This document shows positions 26,166 to 36,391 of a stretch of 47,226 nt of DNA, in pieces. Made by a program: the position numbers and the translations under genes. The stretch covers positions 1-47,226 of the forward strand of contig PMAT01000131.1 in the NCBI GenBank assembly GCA_003152695.1. Direction: 5' to 3'. The stretch is from Acidobacteriaceae bacterium. GTDB taxonomy: Bacteria; Acidobacteriota; Terriglobia; Terriglobales; Acidobacteriaceae. The notes under the pieces were generated by a model. It ran no database searches and was not told the DNA's origin. It was given only the letters and a program-made list of their open reading frames with translations. Every line of letters starts with the position of its first letter. Within the stretch, counting starts at the first letter, position 1.

Positions 26166-26506
26166 GCTGTCAGCCGTCAGCGCGTGAGGTCCGCGGGAAT
26201 ATTTCAGTTAGTCTGGTCGATTTTGCCGCGACCTTGCGTGCCAGCAGCAATCGCCTCGACCAGTCCGTCATACTCCCCAACAGGCAAGGACGCATGAATC
26301 ACCAGGCTTTGCCCCTTCGCTTCCATACCGGTAATCAAACCTCGGCGGGCGACGAGTTCCTGTTGCGAGGCGCCGACGAATTCTTCCGGCACTGTGATCC
26401 GGATTGAAACCTCACCAGCGGCGCGGTTTGGTTTCTCAGGCTCCATCTCGCCACTGGCCGTTAACGGCACTGTTCCATTCTCCAAGCTGACGGCTGAAAG
26501 CTAACC
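26166..26506. repeat. Heptamer array pair, locus C (GCYGTCA), bracketing a gene
   Basis: Left arm 26166-26179: GCTGTCA, GCCGTCA. Right arm 26486-26506: GCTGACG, GCTGAAA, GCTAACC, inverted relative to the left. The arms are 306 bp apart and enclose exactly the small EF-G domain V-like gene. The right arm runs into the last codon and stop of lspA. Confidence 0.7.
26204..26446 (-). CDS. Stand-alone elongation factor G domain V-like protein
   Basis: An 80-residue protein (ATG 26446; a TTG at 26485 would add 13). The core 'SIRITVPEEFVGASQQELVARRGLITGMEAKG' and the ending 'AAGTQGRG' resemble the C-terminal ferredoxin-like domain of EF-G ('VPEEYMGxVxGDLxxRRGxIxGME ... MTQGRG'). The GTPase and other EF-G domains are absent. 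It is co-directional with lspA and ileS but separated from lspA by a repeat arm. The function is unknown; ribosome binding is a possible inference from the fold. It is too short and too well ordered to look like recent decay. Confidence 0.7.
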   Translation of the reverse strand: MEPEKPNRAAGEVSIRITVPEEFVGASQQELVARRGLITGMEAKGQSLVIHASLPVGEYDGLVEAIAAGTQGRGKIDQTN

Positions 26507-26995
26507 GCTGGACTTCACCGCTTCGGTGCTGGACTTGGCAAAGACGATCTCCGACACCAGCAAAACCGCGCCAATCACGATGGCGCTATCGGCCACGTTG
26601 AAGGCCGGCCAGTGATAGCTGCCGACGTAAAAGTCCAAAAAGTCCACGACGTGCCCGGTCATCATGCGGTCCCACAGGTTCCCGGTGGCGCCGCCCAGAA
26701 TCAGAGACAGGCCGATGGTAGTGGTGCTCAGCGCGTGGCTATGCTTCCACAGCAACGCGGAAACCACCATCAGCGCGATGACCGAGAAGCTGACCAGCGC
26801 GCCAACCTTCCACTGCGCCGTGGACTCAGCAAACAGGCCAAACGCCGCGCCGGTATTCTCCACGTGGGTGAGGTGAAAACAGCCGGGGATAACCGTGACG
26901 CTGTCATGCAGCGGAATGTTGCTGGCCACGGCCCATTTGGCGAGACGGTCCAGCAACAATACGGCAGCGGCAATGAGGAAAAAGTACTTGCGCAT
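26501..26995 (-). CDS. lspA: Lipoprotein signal peptidase II
   Basis: Aspartic protease of the inner membrane that removes the signal peptide from diacylglyceryl-prolipoproteins. ATG 26995 gives 164 residues with four membrane spans. Conserved motifs: LDRLAKW in helix 1, HVENTGAAFGLF, GGATGNLWDRMMTGHVVDFLDFY (first catalytic Asp) and FNVADSAIVIG (second catalytic Asp). It follows ileS on the same strand by 115 bp, the common ileS-lspA arrangement. A longer frame to 27013 has no support. Confidence 0.96.
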   Translation of the reverse strand: MRKYFFLIAAAVLLLDRLAKWAVASNIPLHDSVTVIPGCFHLTHVENTGAAFGLFAESTAQWKVGALVSFSVIALMVVSALLWKHSHALSTTTIGLSLILGGATGNLWDRMMTGHVVDFLDFYVGSYHWPAFNVADSAIVIGAVLLVSEIVFAKSSTEAVKSSG

Positions 26996-27110
26996 GACGT
27001 AACTTCGATGCAATTTCCTATTTCTTAGACGCTATCACTTGGCGGAAAGAAGCGACGGAAAAACTGCTTTTGCGCCACCGGCGCATTCCCGCGCCCTGAA
27101 GCGCGCCGTA

Positions 27111-29948
27111 TTACCGTGCGCGCGTAGTTGCCTCGATCTCCGACAGTACAGCGCTGCAGCGTTCGCACACGGTCGGATAGGTTTTATCTTCTCCCACGTG
27201 CGTCGAATAGTTCCAGCAACGTTCACACTTCGCGCCCGGAGCCCGATTGACCGTAATCATCAAGCCGGCGTCGCCGTTGCTGGCCGGGGATTTCTCCAAC
27301 ACAACATCCGAAACGATAAACAGGTAGCGCAACTGATCGCGATGACGTTCCAACACCGCAAAAAGCTGCTCGGGAGCAGCCACATGAAGCTGTGCTTCCA
27401 GGCTCCCGCCGATTTGTTTCTCGGCGCGGGCCGTCTCCAGCGCCTTAAGAGCTTCATTGCGAACTGTCAGCAGAGTGTCCCAATCACTTTCCACCGCGCC
27501 GGTATCGAAGCCGGAGGGCAGCTTGCTCGTCAGTTCCTCGGGCTGCGGAAACAGCGTCAAGTGCACACTCTCCAGACGGTCGTTGACGGCCGGCAAAAAT
27601 CCCCAGACCTCTTCCGCAGTGAAACTCATGACCGGGGCCAGTAGTCTCACCAACGCCTCGCCCAGCCGCCACAGCGCAGTCTGGGCCGAGCGGCGAGCCA
27701 GCGATTTCGGCGCCGACGTGTACAGCCGGTCCTTGAGCACGTCGAAGTAAATCGCGCTCAGGTCCCCGATGCAAAAATCCTTGAGCCGATGGTAGAGCCT
27801 GTGGAAGACAAAGTTGTCGTAGTGCTCCCGCACATCCTTGGTGACCTCAGAAGCGCGCAGCAGGATGTACCGGTCCAGCGGATGCATCTCGGCGAAGCCG
27901 ACCGCATCCTGGGCTGGAGCAAAGTCCGACAAGTTGCCGAGGATGTAGCGGAACGTATTACGAATCTTGCGATAGCTTTCGGAAATGCGCTGCATCAACT
28001 CGTCGGAGGCCATGACGTCTTCGCGGAAATCCACCGACGCCACCCATAGACGAACGATCTCGGCCCCAAGTTTGTCCGCGATCTCCACCGGATCGACGGT
28101 ATTGCCCAGCGATTTGGACATGGCGCGCCCATGCGGGTCGAGCGTCCAGCCCGCGGTGGCGACGCTGCGGTAGGGCGCTCCGCCCTTGGCCGCAACCGCG
28201 CAGAGCAGGGAGGAGTGAAACCATCCGCGGTGCTGATCGCCGCCCTCCAGGTACAGGTCGGCAGGCCAGGGAAGTCCGGCCTCACGACCCAGCACTGCCG
28301 CCTGGCTCGAACCGGATTCGAACCAGACGTCAATGATGTCCATCTCCTTGCGAAACTTCGTGGCTCCGCACTTTGCGCACTTGATTCCCGCTGGAAGAAT
28401 CTCGGCTGCAGAGTGTTTGTACCAGGCGTCAGCGCCTTCGCGAGCGAACAACTCGACGACCGCGCGATTCACCGCAGCATCATTGAGAAATTCCTGGCAG
28501 GCTTCGCATTGAAACACCGCGATGGGGACACCCCAGATACGCTGGCGCGAAATACACCAGTCGGGACGAGTGGCGACCATGTTGGAGATGCGCTCCTCGC
28601 CCCACGCCGGGTCCCACTTCACCTTCTTGATCTCTTCCAACGCGCGACTGCGCAGGGTGCCGCCGGGGATCTTGCCTTCCATCGAGATGAACCACTGCTC
28701 GGTGGCGCGGAAGATGATGGGATTGTGACAGCGCCAGCAGTGGGGATAGGAGTGTTCGATCTTTTCGAAACCCAGCAGCACGCCCCGGCTCTTCAGCAGC
28801 TCCACGATCAATGGGTTGGCCTTGAAGACCTGCTGGTTCTTGTACTCCGGCAGCCCGTTGCGCAGGATGCCCCCTTCGTCCACGTCGCAGTGCAAATCAA
28901 GGCCGTACTTGACGCCGGTGACGAAGTCGTCCGCACCGTGAGCAGGGGCGGTGTGCACCGCACCGGTTCCGGTGTCCATGGTGACGTAGTCGCCCAGCAC
29001 ACCGAGGACGCTGCGCTCCAGGAACGGATGAGCGAAAGTGGCGTATTCCAGCTTCGCGCCAGGGAAGGACGCAATCTCCTTCGCCTCGCCAAGGTTGCAC
29101 TTTTCGATCGTCTGCTGCGCCAGCTCTCTGGCAACGATGTATGTCCACTCACCGGTGTCGAGCGCGACGTATTCCGCTTCGGGGGCGAAGGTCACCGCCA
29201 TAGAGGCAGGAAGCGTCCACGGCGTAGTCGTCCAGATGATGGTCGCGACGTTTTTTTTGCCGGCCAGCACGGCATCGATCTTCGCGGGCTCGCTGGTCAG
29301 CGGATAGCGCACCCAGATGCTGGGGCTGGCATGCATCTCGTATTCGACTTCCGCCTCGGCCAGCGCGGTCTTGTCGTACACGCACCAGTACACCGACTTC
29401 AGGCCTTTGTAAACCAGTCCCTGCTCGAAGCACGAGTAGAACGTCTCCATCACGACGCTCTCGTAGCTCGGGTCCATCGTGGAATACGGCCTCTCCCAAC
29501 GCCCGAAGACGCCGATTCGCTTGAACTGTTCGCGTTGCAGATCGAGATACTTCTGCGCGTACTTGCGGCACTCCTCGCGTACCGCCAGCGGGTCCATGTC
29601 GAGCTTCTTGCGGCCCAGGAGATCATCAACCTTGATCTCGATTGGCAGTCCATGGCAGTCCCATCCGGGCACATACGGCGCATCGAAACCGCTCATGCTG
29701 CGCGACTTCACCACGAAGTCTTTCAGCGTCTTGTTGAGTGCCGTACCCAGGTGGATGGGGCCGTTGGCATAGGGTGGGCCGTCGTGCATCACATAGATGG
29801 GCTGGCCTTTGTGCGCCTCGCGGATGCGGTCGTAAATCCGCATTTTCCCCCAACGGTCGAGCATCAAGGGCTCGTTCCGGGGCAGGTTCGCCTTCATGGA
29901 GAAGTCGGTCCTGGGCAGATTCAGCGTGGATTTCAGATCGAGCGGCAC
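27111..29948 (-). CDS. ileS: Isoleucyl-tRNA synthetase
   Basis: Class Ia synthetase charging tRNA-Ile. The 945 residues have the full bacterial layout: HIGH-type motif PIHLG (His66), the editing CP1 domain with WTTTPWTLPAS and DTGTGAVHTAPAHG, WCISRQRIWGVP, the KMSKS-type loop GRAMSKSLGN, the anticodon-binding helical domain, and a C-terminal zinc finger CERCWNY...CERC. GTG 29948 is preceded by GGGAG at about 8 nt. No T-box leader was recognised upstream. It is followed by lspA. Confidence 0.98.
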   Translation of the reverse strand: MPLDLKSTLNLPRTDFSMKANLPRNEPLMLDRWGKMRIYDRIREAHKGQPIYVMHDGPPYANGPIHLGTALNKTLKDFVVKSRSMSGFDAPYVPGWDCHGLPIEIKVDDLLGRKKLDMDPLAVREECRKYAQKYLDLQREQFKRIGVFGRWERPYSTMDPSYESVVMETFYSCFEQGLVYKGLKSVYWCVYDKTALAEAEVEYEMHASPSIWVRYPLTSEPAKIDAVLAGKKNVATIIWTTTPWTLPASMAVTFAPEAEYVALDTGEWTYIVARELAQQTIEKCNLGEAKEIASFPGAKLEYATFAHPFLERSVLGVLGDYVTMDTGTGAVHTAPAHGADDFVTGVKYGLDLHCDVDEGGILRNGLPEYKNQQVFKANPLIVELLKSRGVLLGFEKIEHSYPHCWRCHNPIIFRATEQWFISMEGKIPGGTLRSRALEEIKKVKWDPAWGEERISNMVATRPDWCISRQRIWGVPIAVFQCEACQEFLNDAAVNRAVVELFAREGADAWYKHSAAEILPAGIKCAKCGATKFRKEMDIIDVWFESGSSQAAVLGREAGLPWPADLYLEGGDQHRGWFHSSLLCAVAAKGGAPYRSVATAGWTLDPHGRAMSKSLGNTVDPVEIADKLGAEIVRLWVASVDFREDVMASDELMQRISESYRKIRNTFRYILGNLSDFAPAQDAVGFAEMHPLDRYILLRASEVTKDVREHYDNFVFHRLYHRLKDFCIGDLSAIYFDVLKDRLYTSAPKSLARRSAQTALWRLGEALVRLLAPVMSFTAEEVWGFLPAVNDRLESVHLTLFPQPEELTSKLPSGFDTGAVESDWDTLLTVRNEALKALETARAEKQIGGSLEAQLHVAAPEQLFAVLERHRDQLRYLFIVSDVVLEKSPASNGDAGLMITVNRAPGAKCERCWNYSTHVGEDKTYPTVCERCSAVLSEIEATTRAR

Positions 29949-30148
29949 TCTCTATATCTCCCGCCAGCCGGTAACTGGATGGCAATCGACGCACAAGCTA
30001 TCTGTTCATTATAGGGAGCGGGTAAATTCGCGTCCATCAGCGGGTTGCGCGGAGTAACTGCCGAGGCTAGCCGCACAGGATGTCAATGGGCAATATCCCA
30101 AGGAGAGGTCAACCAGCGTCTCCTTTTTGCTTGTGGACACCCAATACT

Positions 30149-30835
30149 TCACAGCGTCTTCAGGAAGGCCTTGGCCCGCTCTAACTCCGGAAACAGCTTT
30201 TCTTCCGCCTGAAACGCCGCCCCGTGGACACAACGGCGGCTGCCGCGCAGCTTTACAGGGTGCTTCAGATGGAGCATTTCGTGATAGACGATGTATTCCA
30301 CGGCATAACGCGGAACTCGCGGATGGTCGAAGGCGCGGCTGACCACAATGGCATTATGGGCGGGATCGTAATGCGCGAGGCTTCTGCGGGCGTGCGCCTG
30401 GCTCCACGTCATCTGCGGCCTGCCCAGTAAACCGTAAAAGAAGCGCTGGTTGAGTTCCTCGAAGATCTGGTCCAGATCGTAGACCTCGCCTTGCGCCGAG
30501 ACAATTCGTTTTCGCCCACGCAGCTGCCGCACCCGTTGTGCCTTGGCGCTGATGTCACGGCTGGAAACGTAGCGGCGATAGCGCGTCGAGTGCAGTGCTG
30601 CGATGGGCTTGCGATAGATTTTGGCCAGCAGGATGTGAGCGATTGCCTCCAGAACGGTCTCAGGTGCACCTTCCAGCAGGTCGGAGATGCGTGCGTGAAC
30701 GATGGTCTCGCGCACTCGAATGGTGCTATTCACATTGGCGAAGGGATAAAACTCGATGTGGAACTCCGGCAGCGGCGCGCGTGGCCGCAGCTCGCGGTAG
30801 GTCCTCTGGAAAATCTCCTGCAGCTTGGGGAGCAA
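30149..30835 (-). CDS. SprT-like zinc metallopeptidase
   Basis: A 228-residue protein with the metal site HEMLHLKHP (HExxH plus a third histidine in RCVHGAAF). This arrangement fits the SprT-like/WSS1-YgjP group, whose members include proteases acting on DNA-protein crosslinks; that role is not shown here. The N-terminal half is basic and helical. Start TTG 30835 is the only reasonable one. It is the last gene of the uvrA operon, 38 bp after the previous frame. Co-transcription with uvrA would agree with a DNA-repair-related function, by inference only. Confidence 0.8.
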   Translation of the reverse strand: MLPKLQEIFQRTYRELRPRAPLPEFHIEFYPFANVNSTIRVRETIVHARISDLLEGAPETVLEAIAHILLAKIYRKPIAALHSTRYRRYVSSRDISAKAQRVRQLRGRKRIVSAQGEVYDLDQIFEELNQRFFYGLLGRPQMTWSQAHARRSLAHYDPAHNAIVVSRAFDHPRVPRYAVEYIVYHEMLHLKHPVKLRGSRRCVHGAAFQAEEKLFPELERAKAFLKTL

Positions 30836-30873
30836 GGTGTTACTAACGTAGCACGGGTTCGCGGCTGATACGA

Positions 30874-31434
30874 CTAATCCGGCCTCTGCGTATAGATCTT
30901 GTTCAGCTTCTTTTCCCTGGCCAGCTCATTCTGCTCCTGAAGTTCCTTGCGCGCTCCGTCGGCACTGTCGCTTACGGCATCGCGGGCATTCGCCAGCACG
31001 AAGGAGTATTGCTCTAACTCCTCCGGAGGCGACTGGTCTTTCAGACCGCGCAGCTTGAGGGCCCACTCACTGTCGGCTTCAATCAGCAATTTCAGGCCTC
31101 TGCGCATGTCGGTTTTGTGCGAGGCGTACATGTCCACGTTATCGTCGATTTCATCCAGCAGCGAGGAAAAATCCTGCAGCAGATCGTGTATCTGCATGGG
31201 GCGATCTTTCGCGTTCTTCGCGTCGGCCCTTAATTGATCGATGGATGCCATGCGCGCTCGCGCGAAGTTAATCATCAACTCCAGGCGCTTGTCAGGAAAG
31301 TCCGCCGATTCGCGCATTTGGTCGATTTCCTTTTCGTTGAGCGGATCTCGATCACGAGTTTGAGGCAGTGCACATTGGGCAAGAAAACAAATCAGAAAGA
31401 TGAGCCCGGCCAGCCACTGCGTCCTACGAAGCAT
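30874..31434 (-). CDS. Exported helical protein of unknown function
   Basis: A 186-residue protein with a signal peptide (RRTQWLAGLIFLICFLAQ, cleavage near ALPQ) and an otherwise all-helical, charged body without cysteines or a known motif. Its ATG overlaps the stop codon of the preceding gene (TGATG), so it is translationally coupled. It probably works with that gene's product and the TPR protein in the periplasm. No family is recognised. Confidence 0.75.
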   Translation of the reverse strand: MLRRTQWLAGLIFLICFLAQCALPQTRDRDPLNEKEIDQMRESADFPDKRLELMINFARARMASIDQLRADAKNAKDRPMQIHDLLQDFSSLLDEIDDNVDMYASHKTDMRRGLKLLIEADSEWALKLRGLKDQSPPEELEQYSFVLANARDAVSDSADGARKELQEQNELAREKKLNKIYTQRPD

Positions 31435-31886
31435 CACGGTTTCTCCTTCGGTTCGGCTTGCGGCCCGAACATTCTGGCCAACAGGTCAGAGCGGATCTGT
31501 TCGATGTCATCCACCGCTTTCAGCAGCGGCGGGCGGTCTTCTACAGCCAGCGTTTCAGCAATATCGTGCATACGTTTGGAGAGCTTGCGCAAGTCAATCT
31601 CGGTTTGCTTCAGATGTTTTCCGGAGGTGGATGCCGCATCGGCCGCCTTGCGGCTGTACTCCACCACATCGCCAACTTCGCCCTGGGCCTTGTCTACGTC
31701 GCCGTTGCTGAACCTAGCATTAGCGTCCTCCAGCAAACGATGAGCATATTCGAGGCAGAGCTTCGCTTGTTCTCCGCCCTGGGCCGCATCGGCGCGGGCC
31801 TTCAAGGCAGGCAGGGACTCGTTCGCTGCCAGCATCATGCTGGCGAGCAGGAAGACGACCGCCGCGCCTCGTAATTGTCGCTGCAT
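31434..31886 (-). CDS. Exported helical protein of unknown function
   Basis: A 150-residue protein. ATG 31886 begins a signal peptide (QRQLRGAAVVFLLASMMLA). The mature part is predicted helical, with Ala/Lys/Glu-rich segments such as 'DVVEYSRKAADAASTSGKHL' and a Pro/Lys-rich tail. It starts one base after the TPR stop codon (TAGTATG) and its stop overlaps the next start, so three consecutive genes are coupled. It may bind the TPR protein; no enzymatic motif is visible. Confidence 0.75.
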   Translation of the reverse strand: MQRQLRGAAVVFLLASMMLAANESLPALKARADAAQGGEQAKLCLEYAHRLLEDANARFSNGDVDKAQGEVGDVVEYSRKAADAASTSGKHLKQTEIDLRKLSKRMHDIAETLAVEDRPPLLKAVDDIEQIRSDLLARMFGPQAEPKEKP

Positions 31887-31887
31887 A

Positions 31888-33252
31888 CTACTTCTGTTTG
31901 ATTTGATACTTCTCTGCGTGGTGCGGGTCAAGAGCTATCAGCCGATGACGAGCCTGCCATTCCTGGTCGGGAAGCTTGCCCTCGTCTGCCGCCAGGAAAC
32001 GTTGATAATATTCCACTGCCTGCTGCACGGCCTTCAAGTGGTCGAAGCAGGTGGCCCGCAGAAAGTAGCTAGCTGGCGACTCGGGCAAGAACTTGGCGCG
32101 GTAATCCAGCGACTTCAACGCCAGTTCGTAATTCTTGTTTTCCGAAGCCACCACGGCGAGGTTGCCATACGCGTCCGCCAAGTCGGGCTTGAGGTTGACC
32201 GCAAGCAGCAATTCCTGTTGCGCCTCGGAATATTTCTTCTCGTGCATCAGCAATGAGCCGAGCGCGTAGTGCGCCTCGGCGTTTTGCGGCATCTTCTGCA
32301 CCGCGACCCGAAACTGTTGCTCCGCCTCGCTGTCCTTGCCGGCCTGCACGTAAAGCGTACCCAGTTCCAGAGCGGCGTGAGGATCGCCGGGATCAGCCTT
32401 TAGTCCTTGCTGCAGTTCCTGCGCGGCCTCATCGCTCTTGCCCTCGGCTGCCAAAACGCGTCCCAGTTGGACGCGCGCGTTGTTATTCTCGGGATTGGCC
32501 GCCAGCAACTTGCGCAGTGCTGCCTCGGCCTCGGGATACTTCTGTTGCATCATCGCGACGTTCGCCAACCCCGCAAGGGCTTCCGGCGATTTCGGGTCGA
32601 GTTCTGCCGCCAACAGGAACTCGCGCCCTGCGGCGTCCAGCCCATTCTGCTTTTCCAGCAAAATTCCAGCGGAGAGGTGCGGCTGGGGAGCTTTGGGATT
32701 GAGCCGGGCGGCTTCCGAATAAGCGGTCAGCGCCTGCTGCGGATCGCTGTCCTCTTCGACGTGCCCCAGCGACTGCCAGGCGCGCGCCAAGCCTTCTTCA
32801 GGGCTTGCCGTGGGCTTCACTTGGGTTGCCGCCTTCAAGTACTTTGCCGCTTCAACCCTGTCGCCTTGCCCAGCCAGTAATATGCCCAGGTTCAGATTGG
32901 ACTCGAAGACATCCGGCTTTGCCGCGACCGATTTACGATAGGCGTCGATCGCTTGCGTGCCGCGCTGCGTGGCGTTGTACACGTATCCCAGGTCGAACCA
33001 TGCGCGATAGTCATTCGGCTTTGCGGTTACAGCCTTCTGCAAGAGCGATTCCGCCGTGGTGAAGTCGCGATGCTGCATCGCCGTTTCCGCCTGGTCCACT
33101 TCCGGCGAACTGCTGTCGTCGTGGACGTCCTCGGCAACGCGATGATGACGGATCGTCGGCTTGCTTTCCTGTGCGGCGACGCTGACGAAAGTGCTGGCCA
33201 CAGTCAGAACCATGGACAGGCAGATCGCCAGCGAGCGTCTATGGATGATCAT
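31888..33252 (-). CDS. Exported TPR-repeat protein
   Basis: A 454-residue protein from ATG 33252 with a signal peptide ([18 protein letters not shown], cleavage near VAAQ). About ten tetratricopeptide repeats follow, e.g. 'YRAWFDLGYVYNATQRGTQAIDAYRKSVAAKP' and 'DALAGLANVAMMQQKYPEAEAALRKLLAANP'-like units. It overlaps the 3' end of uvrA by 14 bp. A scaffold role in the periplasm is likely, with the two small exported proteins downstream as candidate partners. Open frame further upstream to 33387 runs inside uvrA and is not used. Confidence 0.88.
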   Translation of the reverse strand: MIIHRRSLAICLSMVLTVASTFVSVAAQESKPTIRHHRVAEDVHDDSSSPEVDQAETAMQHRDFTTAESLLQKAVTAKPNDYRAWFDLGYVYNATQRGTQAIDAYRKSVAAKPDVFESNLNLGILLAGQGDRVEAAKYLKAATQVKPTASPEEGLARAWQSLGHVEEDSDPQQALTAYSEAARLNPKAPQPHLSAGILLEKQNGLDAAGREFLLAAELDPKSPEALAGLANVAMMQQKYPEAEAALRKLLAANPENNNARVQLGRVLAAEGKSDEAAQELQQGLKADPGDPHAALELGTLYVQAGKDSEAEQQFRVAVQKMPQNAEAHYALGSLLMHEKKYSEAQQELLLAVNLKPDLADAYGNLAVVASENKNYELALKSLDYRAKFLPESPASYFLRATCFDHLKAVQQAVEYYQRFLAADEGKLPDQEWQARHRLIALDPHHAEKYQIKQK

Positions 33253-36157
33253 GCGATTGCGGGTTCCCGTTGGGCGGTAAGATGCGCGCCAGCCACTGAC
33301 CGGTGTAGGAATTTTCAGCCTGGGCGATGGCCTCCGGCGTTCCCACCGCCACGACTTCGCCGCCGCGCGATCCGCCTTCCGGTCCAAGGTCGATCACCCA
33401 GTCGGCGGTCTTAATGATGTCGAGGTTATGCTCGATGACCAGGATCGATCCGCCCGCCTCGATCAACCGGCGGAAGGCCGCTAGAAGTTTGCTGACGTCG
33501 TCGAAGTGCAGACCGGTTGTGGGTTCATCGAAAATGTACAGCATGCGCGGGTGGCGCTTGTTGCGCTCGAGCTGCGAGCGGCCAAGGTCGCGCAACTTGG
33601 GCTGAAGGTGCGCCGCCAGCTTCATGCGTTGCGCTTCGCCGCCGGAGAGCGTTGTTGCCGACTGGCCCAGGCGCAAATATCCCAAGCCAACTTCGTCCAG
33701 CACGCGCAGTTTCTCCACAATCTTTGGTACGCCTGAGAAGAAGTGCAGGGCCTCCTTGACGGTAAGGTTCAAAACCTCGTGGATATTCTTGCCGTGATAA
33801 CGGACCTCGAGAATTTCCGGTTTGTAGCGCATGCCCTTGCATTCTTCACAAACCAATTCAACATCCGCGAGGAACTGCATTTCGACGGTGACTGTGCCGT
33901 CACCCTGGCAGCCTTCGCAACGTCCGCCGGGAATGTTGAAGGAAAAATGTCCCGCCGTGTAACCATGCTTCTTGCTCTCCGGCAGGGAAGCGAACAGTTC
34001 GCGGATGGCGTCAAACGACTTGATGTACGTCACCGGATTGGATCGCGGAGTGCGGCCGATCGGCGATTGATCCACCAGGACGACCTCATCGATCCACTCT
34101 GCTCCTTCCACGCGATCGACTTCGGCCTGCGGCCCGCCCGTGACTTGGCCGGTTTGCGCAGCTATGGCGTTATAGAGCACATCGTGCACCAGCGTCGATT
34201 TTCCCGAGCCCGATACGCCCGTGATGCACACCATAATGCCGAGCGGGATGGAGACGTTCACCTTCTTCAAATTATGCGCCCGCGCACCAAGCAGCCTGAT
34301 TTGCCTCCCCGTGCCAGTTCGCCGCGAAGATGGCATCGGTATGCGCAGCTCGTCGCTCAAGTAGCGTCCCGTGAGGGAAGCGGGATTGCGCAGGATCTCA
34401 TCGTAGCTCCCAACCGCAATTAGGCGCCCGCCGTTTTCGCCGGCGCCCGGACCAAGATCGAGGATGCGATCGGCCGAGCGCATGATTTCGGCATCATGCT
34501 CCACAACCAGGATCGTATTCCCCAAGTCACGTAGATCGTGCAGAATCTTGATCAGCCGTTTGGTGTCGCGGTGGTGCAACCCGATCGAGGGCTCATCCAG
34601 CACGTAGAGCGTACCAACCAGCCGCGAGCCGAGCGATGTCGCCAACTGAATGCGTTGCGCCTCGCCACCCGATAGCGTGGACGACAAGCGATCGAGGGTC
34701 AGATATTCCAGACCGACATCGTTCAGATAGCGCAGCCGGTCATTAATTTCGTCCAACAACTTGCCGGCAATGTCGGCCTCCTGGCGGGTCAGTTGCAAGC
34801 GCGAGAAAAACTGCGTCGCCTCTTCGACCGTCATCGCCGAAACCTGGCAGATGTCAGTGCCGCCGATCTTCACCTGCCGCGCTTCGCGCCGCAACCGCAG
34901 GCCCCCGCAATCGGAGCATACCGAGTAACCGCGATACCGGCTAAGAAAAACCCGCACGTGCAGTTTGTACTTCTTGCGCTCCAGGTGTTCGAAGAAACCG
35001 CGCACACCCGAGAATTTGCCATCACCGTTGATGATGTAGTTTTGCTGCTCAGTCGTAAGGTCCTGCCAGGGCACGTCGTGCGGAATGCCTGCGGCGCGGG
35101 CGTAGCGGCGCATCTCCGTAGCTAGGGGCTTATATTTCGGCTTGGTCCAGGGTTCGATCGCGCCTTCGGCGAGGCTAAGGGTCTTGTTGGGGATCACCAG
35201 GTTGAGGTCGAAATCGATGGTGTTGCCGAAGCCCTGACAGCGCGGACACGCGCCAAATGGGTTGTTGAACGAGAACAACCGTGGTTCCGGCTCTTCGTAA
35301 CGAATGTTGCACGCCTTGCATTCGAAGCGCTGTGAGAAACGCAAGCGCTCCGCGGCTTCGCCTTCGGCGGGCGCAGTCTCGAACAGCACTTCGCCGGCTT
35401 CGCGGTAGCCCTGCTCGACCGCATCCACGATGCGCGCGCGCGCCTCGGGTGAGACCGCAATGCGATCGATCAGCACCATCACCGGCTCGGCGAAATCGAG
35501 GTCGAGCAACGACTCGGGGGTGGAGAACTCAACCATTCGCCCGTTCTGATAGAGCCGGTTGTAGCCTCGTTTGCGCAGTTCAAACAGGCGCTCTTTCAGC
35601 CACGGATCGTCCGCTGGCTTTGGCGCCTTCTTCTTTGCAATGCGGCGGCCCTTCAATTTTTCCGGCTCGACAGGCTTTGGCGGCGGCTGAACCGGAAAGA
35701 ATGACTGCACGCGCGTTCCTTCTCCGAGGGCGAGAATCCGCTGCGCTACTTCATCGACCGTGTCCTTCTTCACCTCCTGTCCGCAGTTCAGGCAGTAGGT
35801 TCTCCCGACACGGGCATACAGCAAACGCAAATAGTCGTAGATCTCGGTGGCGGTGGCGACCGTCGAGCGCGGGTTGCGGGTGGTGTTCTTCTGCCTGATG
35901 GCGACTGCGGGAGCGATGCCGTCGATGACATCGACATCGGGCTTCTCGATGCGCTCCAGAAACTGCCGCGCATAGGCCGAAAGCGACTCCACGTAGCGGC
36001 GCTGGCCTTCGGCGTAAACAGTATCGAACGCCAGCGACGACTTGCCCGACCCCGAAACTCCGGTCACCACCGTCATGGCATTGTGCGGAATTTCGAAGTC
36101 GATGTTCTTCAGGTTGTGGACGCGCGCGCCACGTACGACGATGCTCTCGTTTGACAT
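33239..36157 (-). CDS. uvrA: Excinuclease ABC subunit A
   Basis: DNA-damage recognition ATPase of nucleotide-excision repair. ATG 36157 gives 972 residues. Both ABC modules are complete: Walker [14 protein letters not shown] and [13 protein letters not shown], two LSGGEAQR signatures, and Walker [13 protein letters not shown] and [12 protein letters not shown]. Zinc sites appear at CLNC...CKAC-type positions and CEGCQGDG...CEEC. The ~30-residue excess over E. coli UvrA lies in a Lys/Pro-rich insert near residues 150-175 ([15 protein letters not shown]). It heads the minus-strand operon with the TPR protein. No LexA box was recognised upstream. Confidence 0.97.
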   Translation of the reverse strand: MSNESIVVRGARVHNLKNIDFEIPHNAMTVVTGVSGSGKSSLAFDTVYAEGQRRYVESLSAYARQFLERIEKPDVDVIDGIAPAVAIRQKNTTRNPRSTVATATEIYDYLRLLYARVGRTYCLNCGQEVKKDTVDEVAQRILALGEGTRVQSFFPVQPPPKPVEPEKLKGRRIAKKKAPKPADDPWLKERLFELRKRGYNRLYQNGRMVEFSTPESLLDLDFAEPVMVLIDRIAVSPEARARIVDAVEQGYREAGEVLFETAPAEGEAAERLRFSQRFECKACNIRYEEPEPRLFSFNNPFGACPRCQGFGNTIDFDLNLVIPNKTLSLAEGAIEPWTKPKYKPLATEMRRYARAAGIPHDVPWQDLTTEQQNYIINGDGKFSGVRGFFEHLERKKYKLHVRVFLSRYRGYSVCSDCGGLRLRREARQVKIGGTDICQVSAMTVEEATQFFSRLQLTRQEADIAGKLLDEINDRLRYLNDVGLEYLTLDRLSSTLSGGEAQRIQLATSLGSRLVGTLYVLDEPSIGLHHRDTKRLIKILHDLRDLGNTILVVEHDAEIMRSADRILDLGPGAGENGGRLIAVGSYDEILRNPASLTGRYLSDELRIPMPSSRRTGTGRQIRLLGARAHNLKKVNVSIPLGIMVCITGVSGSGKSTLVHDVLYNAIAAQTGQVTGGPQAEVDRVEGAEWIDEVVLVDQSPIGRTPRSNPVTYIKSFDAIRELFASLPESKKHGYTAGHFSFNIPGGRCEGCQGDGTVTVEMQFLADVELVCEECKGMRYKPEILEVRYHGKNIHEVLNLTVKEALHFFSGVPKIVEKLRVLDEVGLGYLRLGQSATTLSGGEAQRMKLAAHLQPKLRDLGRSQLERNKRHPRMLYIFDEPTTGLHFDDVSKLLAAFRRLIEAGGSILVIEHNLDIIKTADWVIDLGPEGGSRGGEVVAVGTPEAIAQAENSYTGQWLARILPPNGNPQSHDHP

Positions 36158-36391
36158 GGACCCCAGGTTTTCGGCAGGGAAGAATCTGCAGGGGAGCAGC
36201 GTTTGGCTGGCCCGCCTCACAGATGCGGCTAAAACTGGCTACCGAAACTTTTAATTATATCTGGTTGCAAATCGCTGCGCGGGAGCACGGAAGGGACGAT
36301 ACCGGGCTAAGAGCGTATTGCGACAAAGCGGCCCCCGGCGAGAGGGGGTATTGGGAGGAGGTCATGCCAGCGGTGGGAGACTACGTCTGCT

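Noticed and set aside
28131-30014. A 627-codon plus-strand open frame antisense to ileS
   Set aside because: It lies wholly opposite a complete ileS, has Arg/His/Asp/Val-rich antisense composition, no recognisable domain and no ribosome binding site; long antisense frames are common at this GC content.
29949-30148. T-box leader upstream of ileS
   Set aside because: No T-box core sequence or specifier hairpin can be seen; only a ribosome binding site is clear.
36221-36391. Possible SOS box before uvrA
   Set aside because: No CTGT-N8-ACAG or other LexA-like dyad was recognised in the upstream region.
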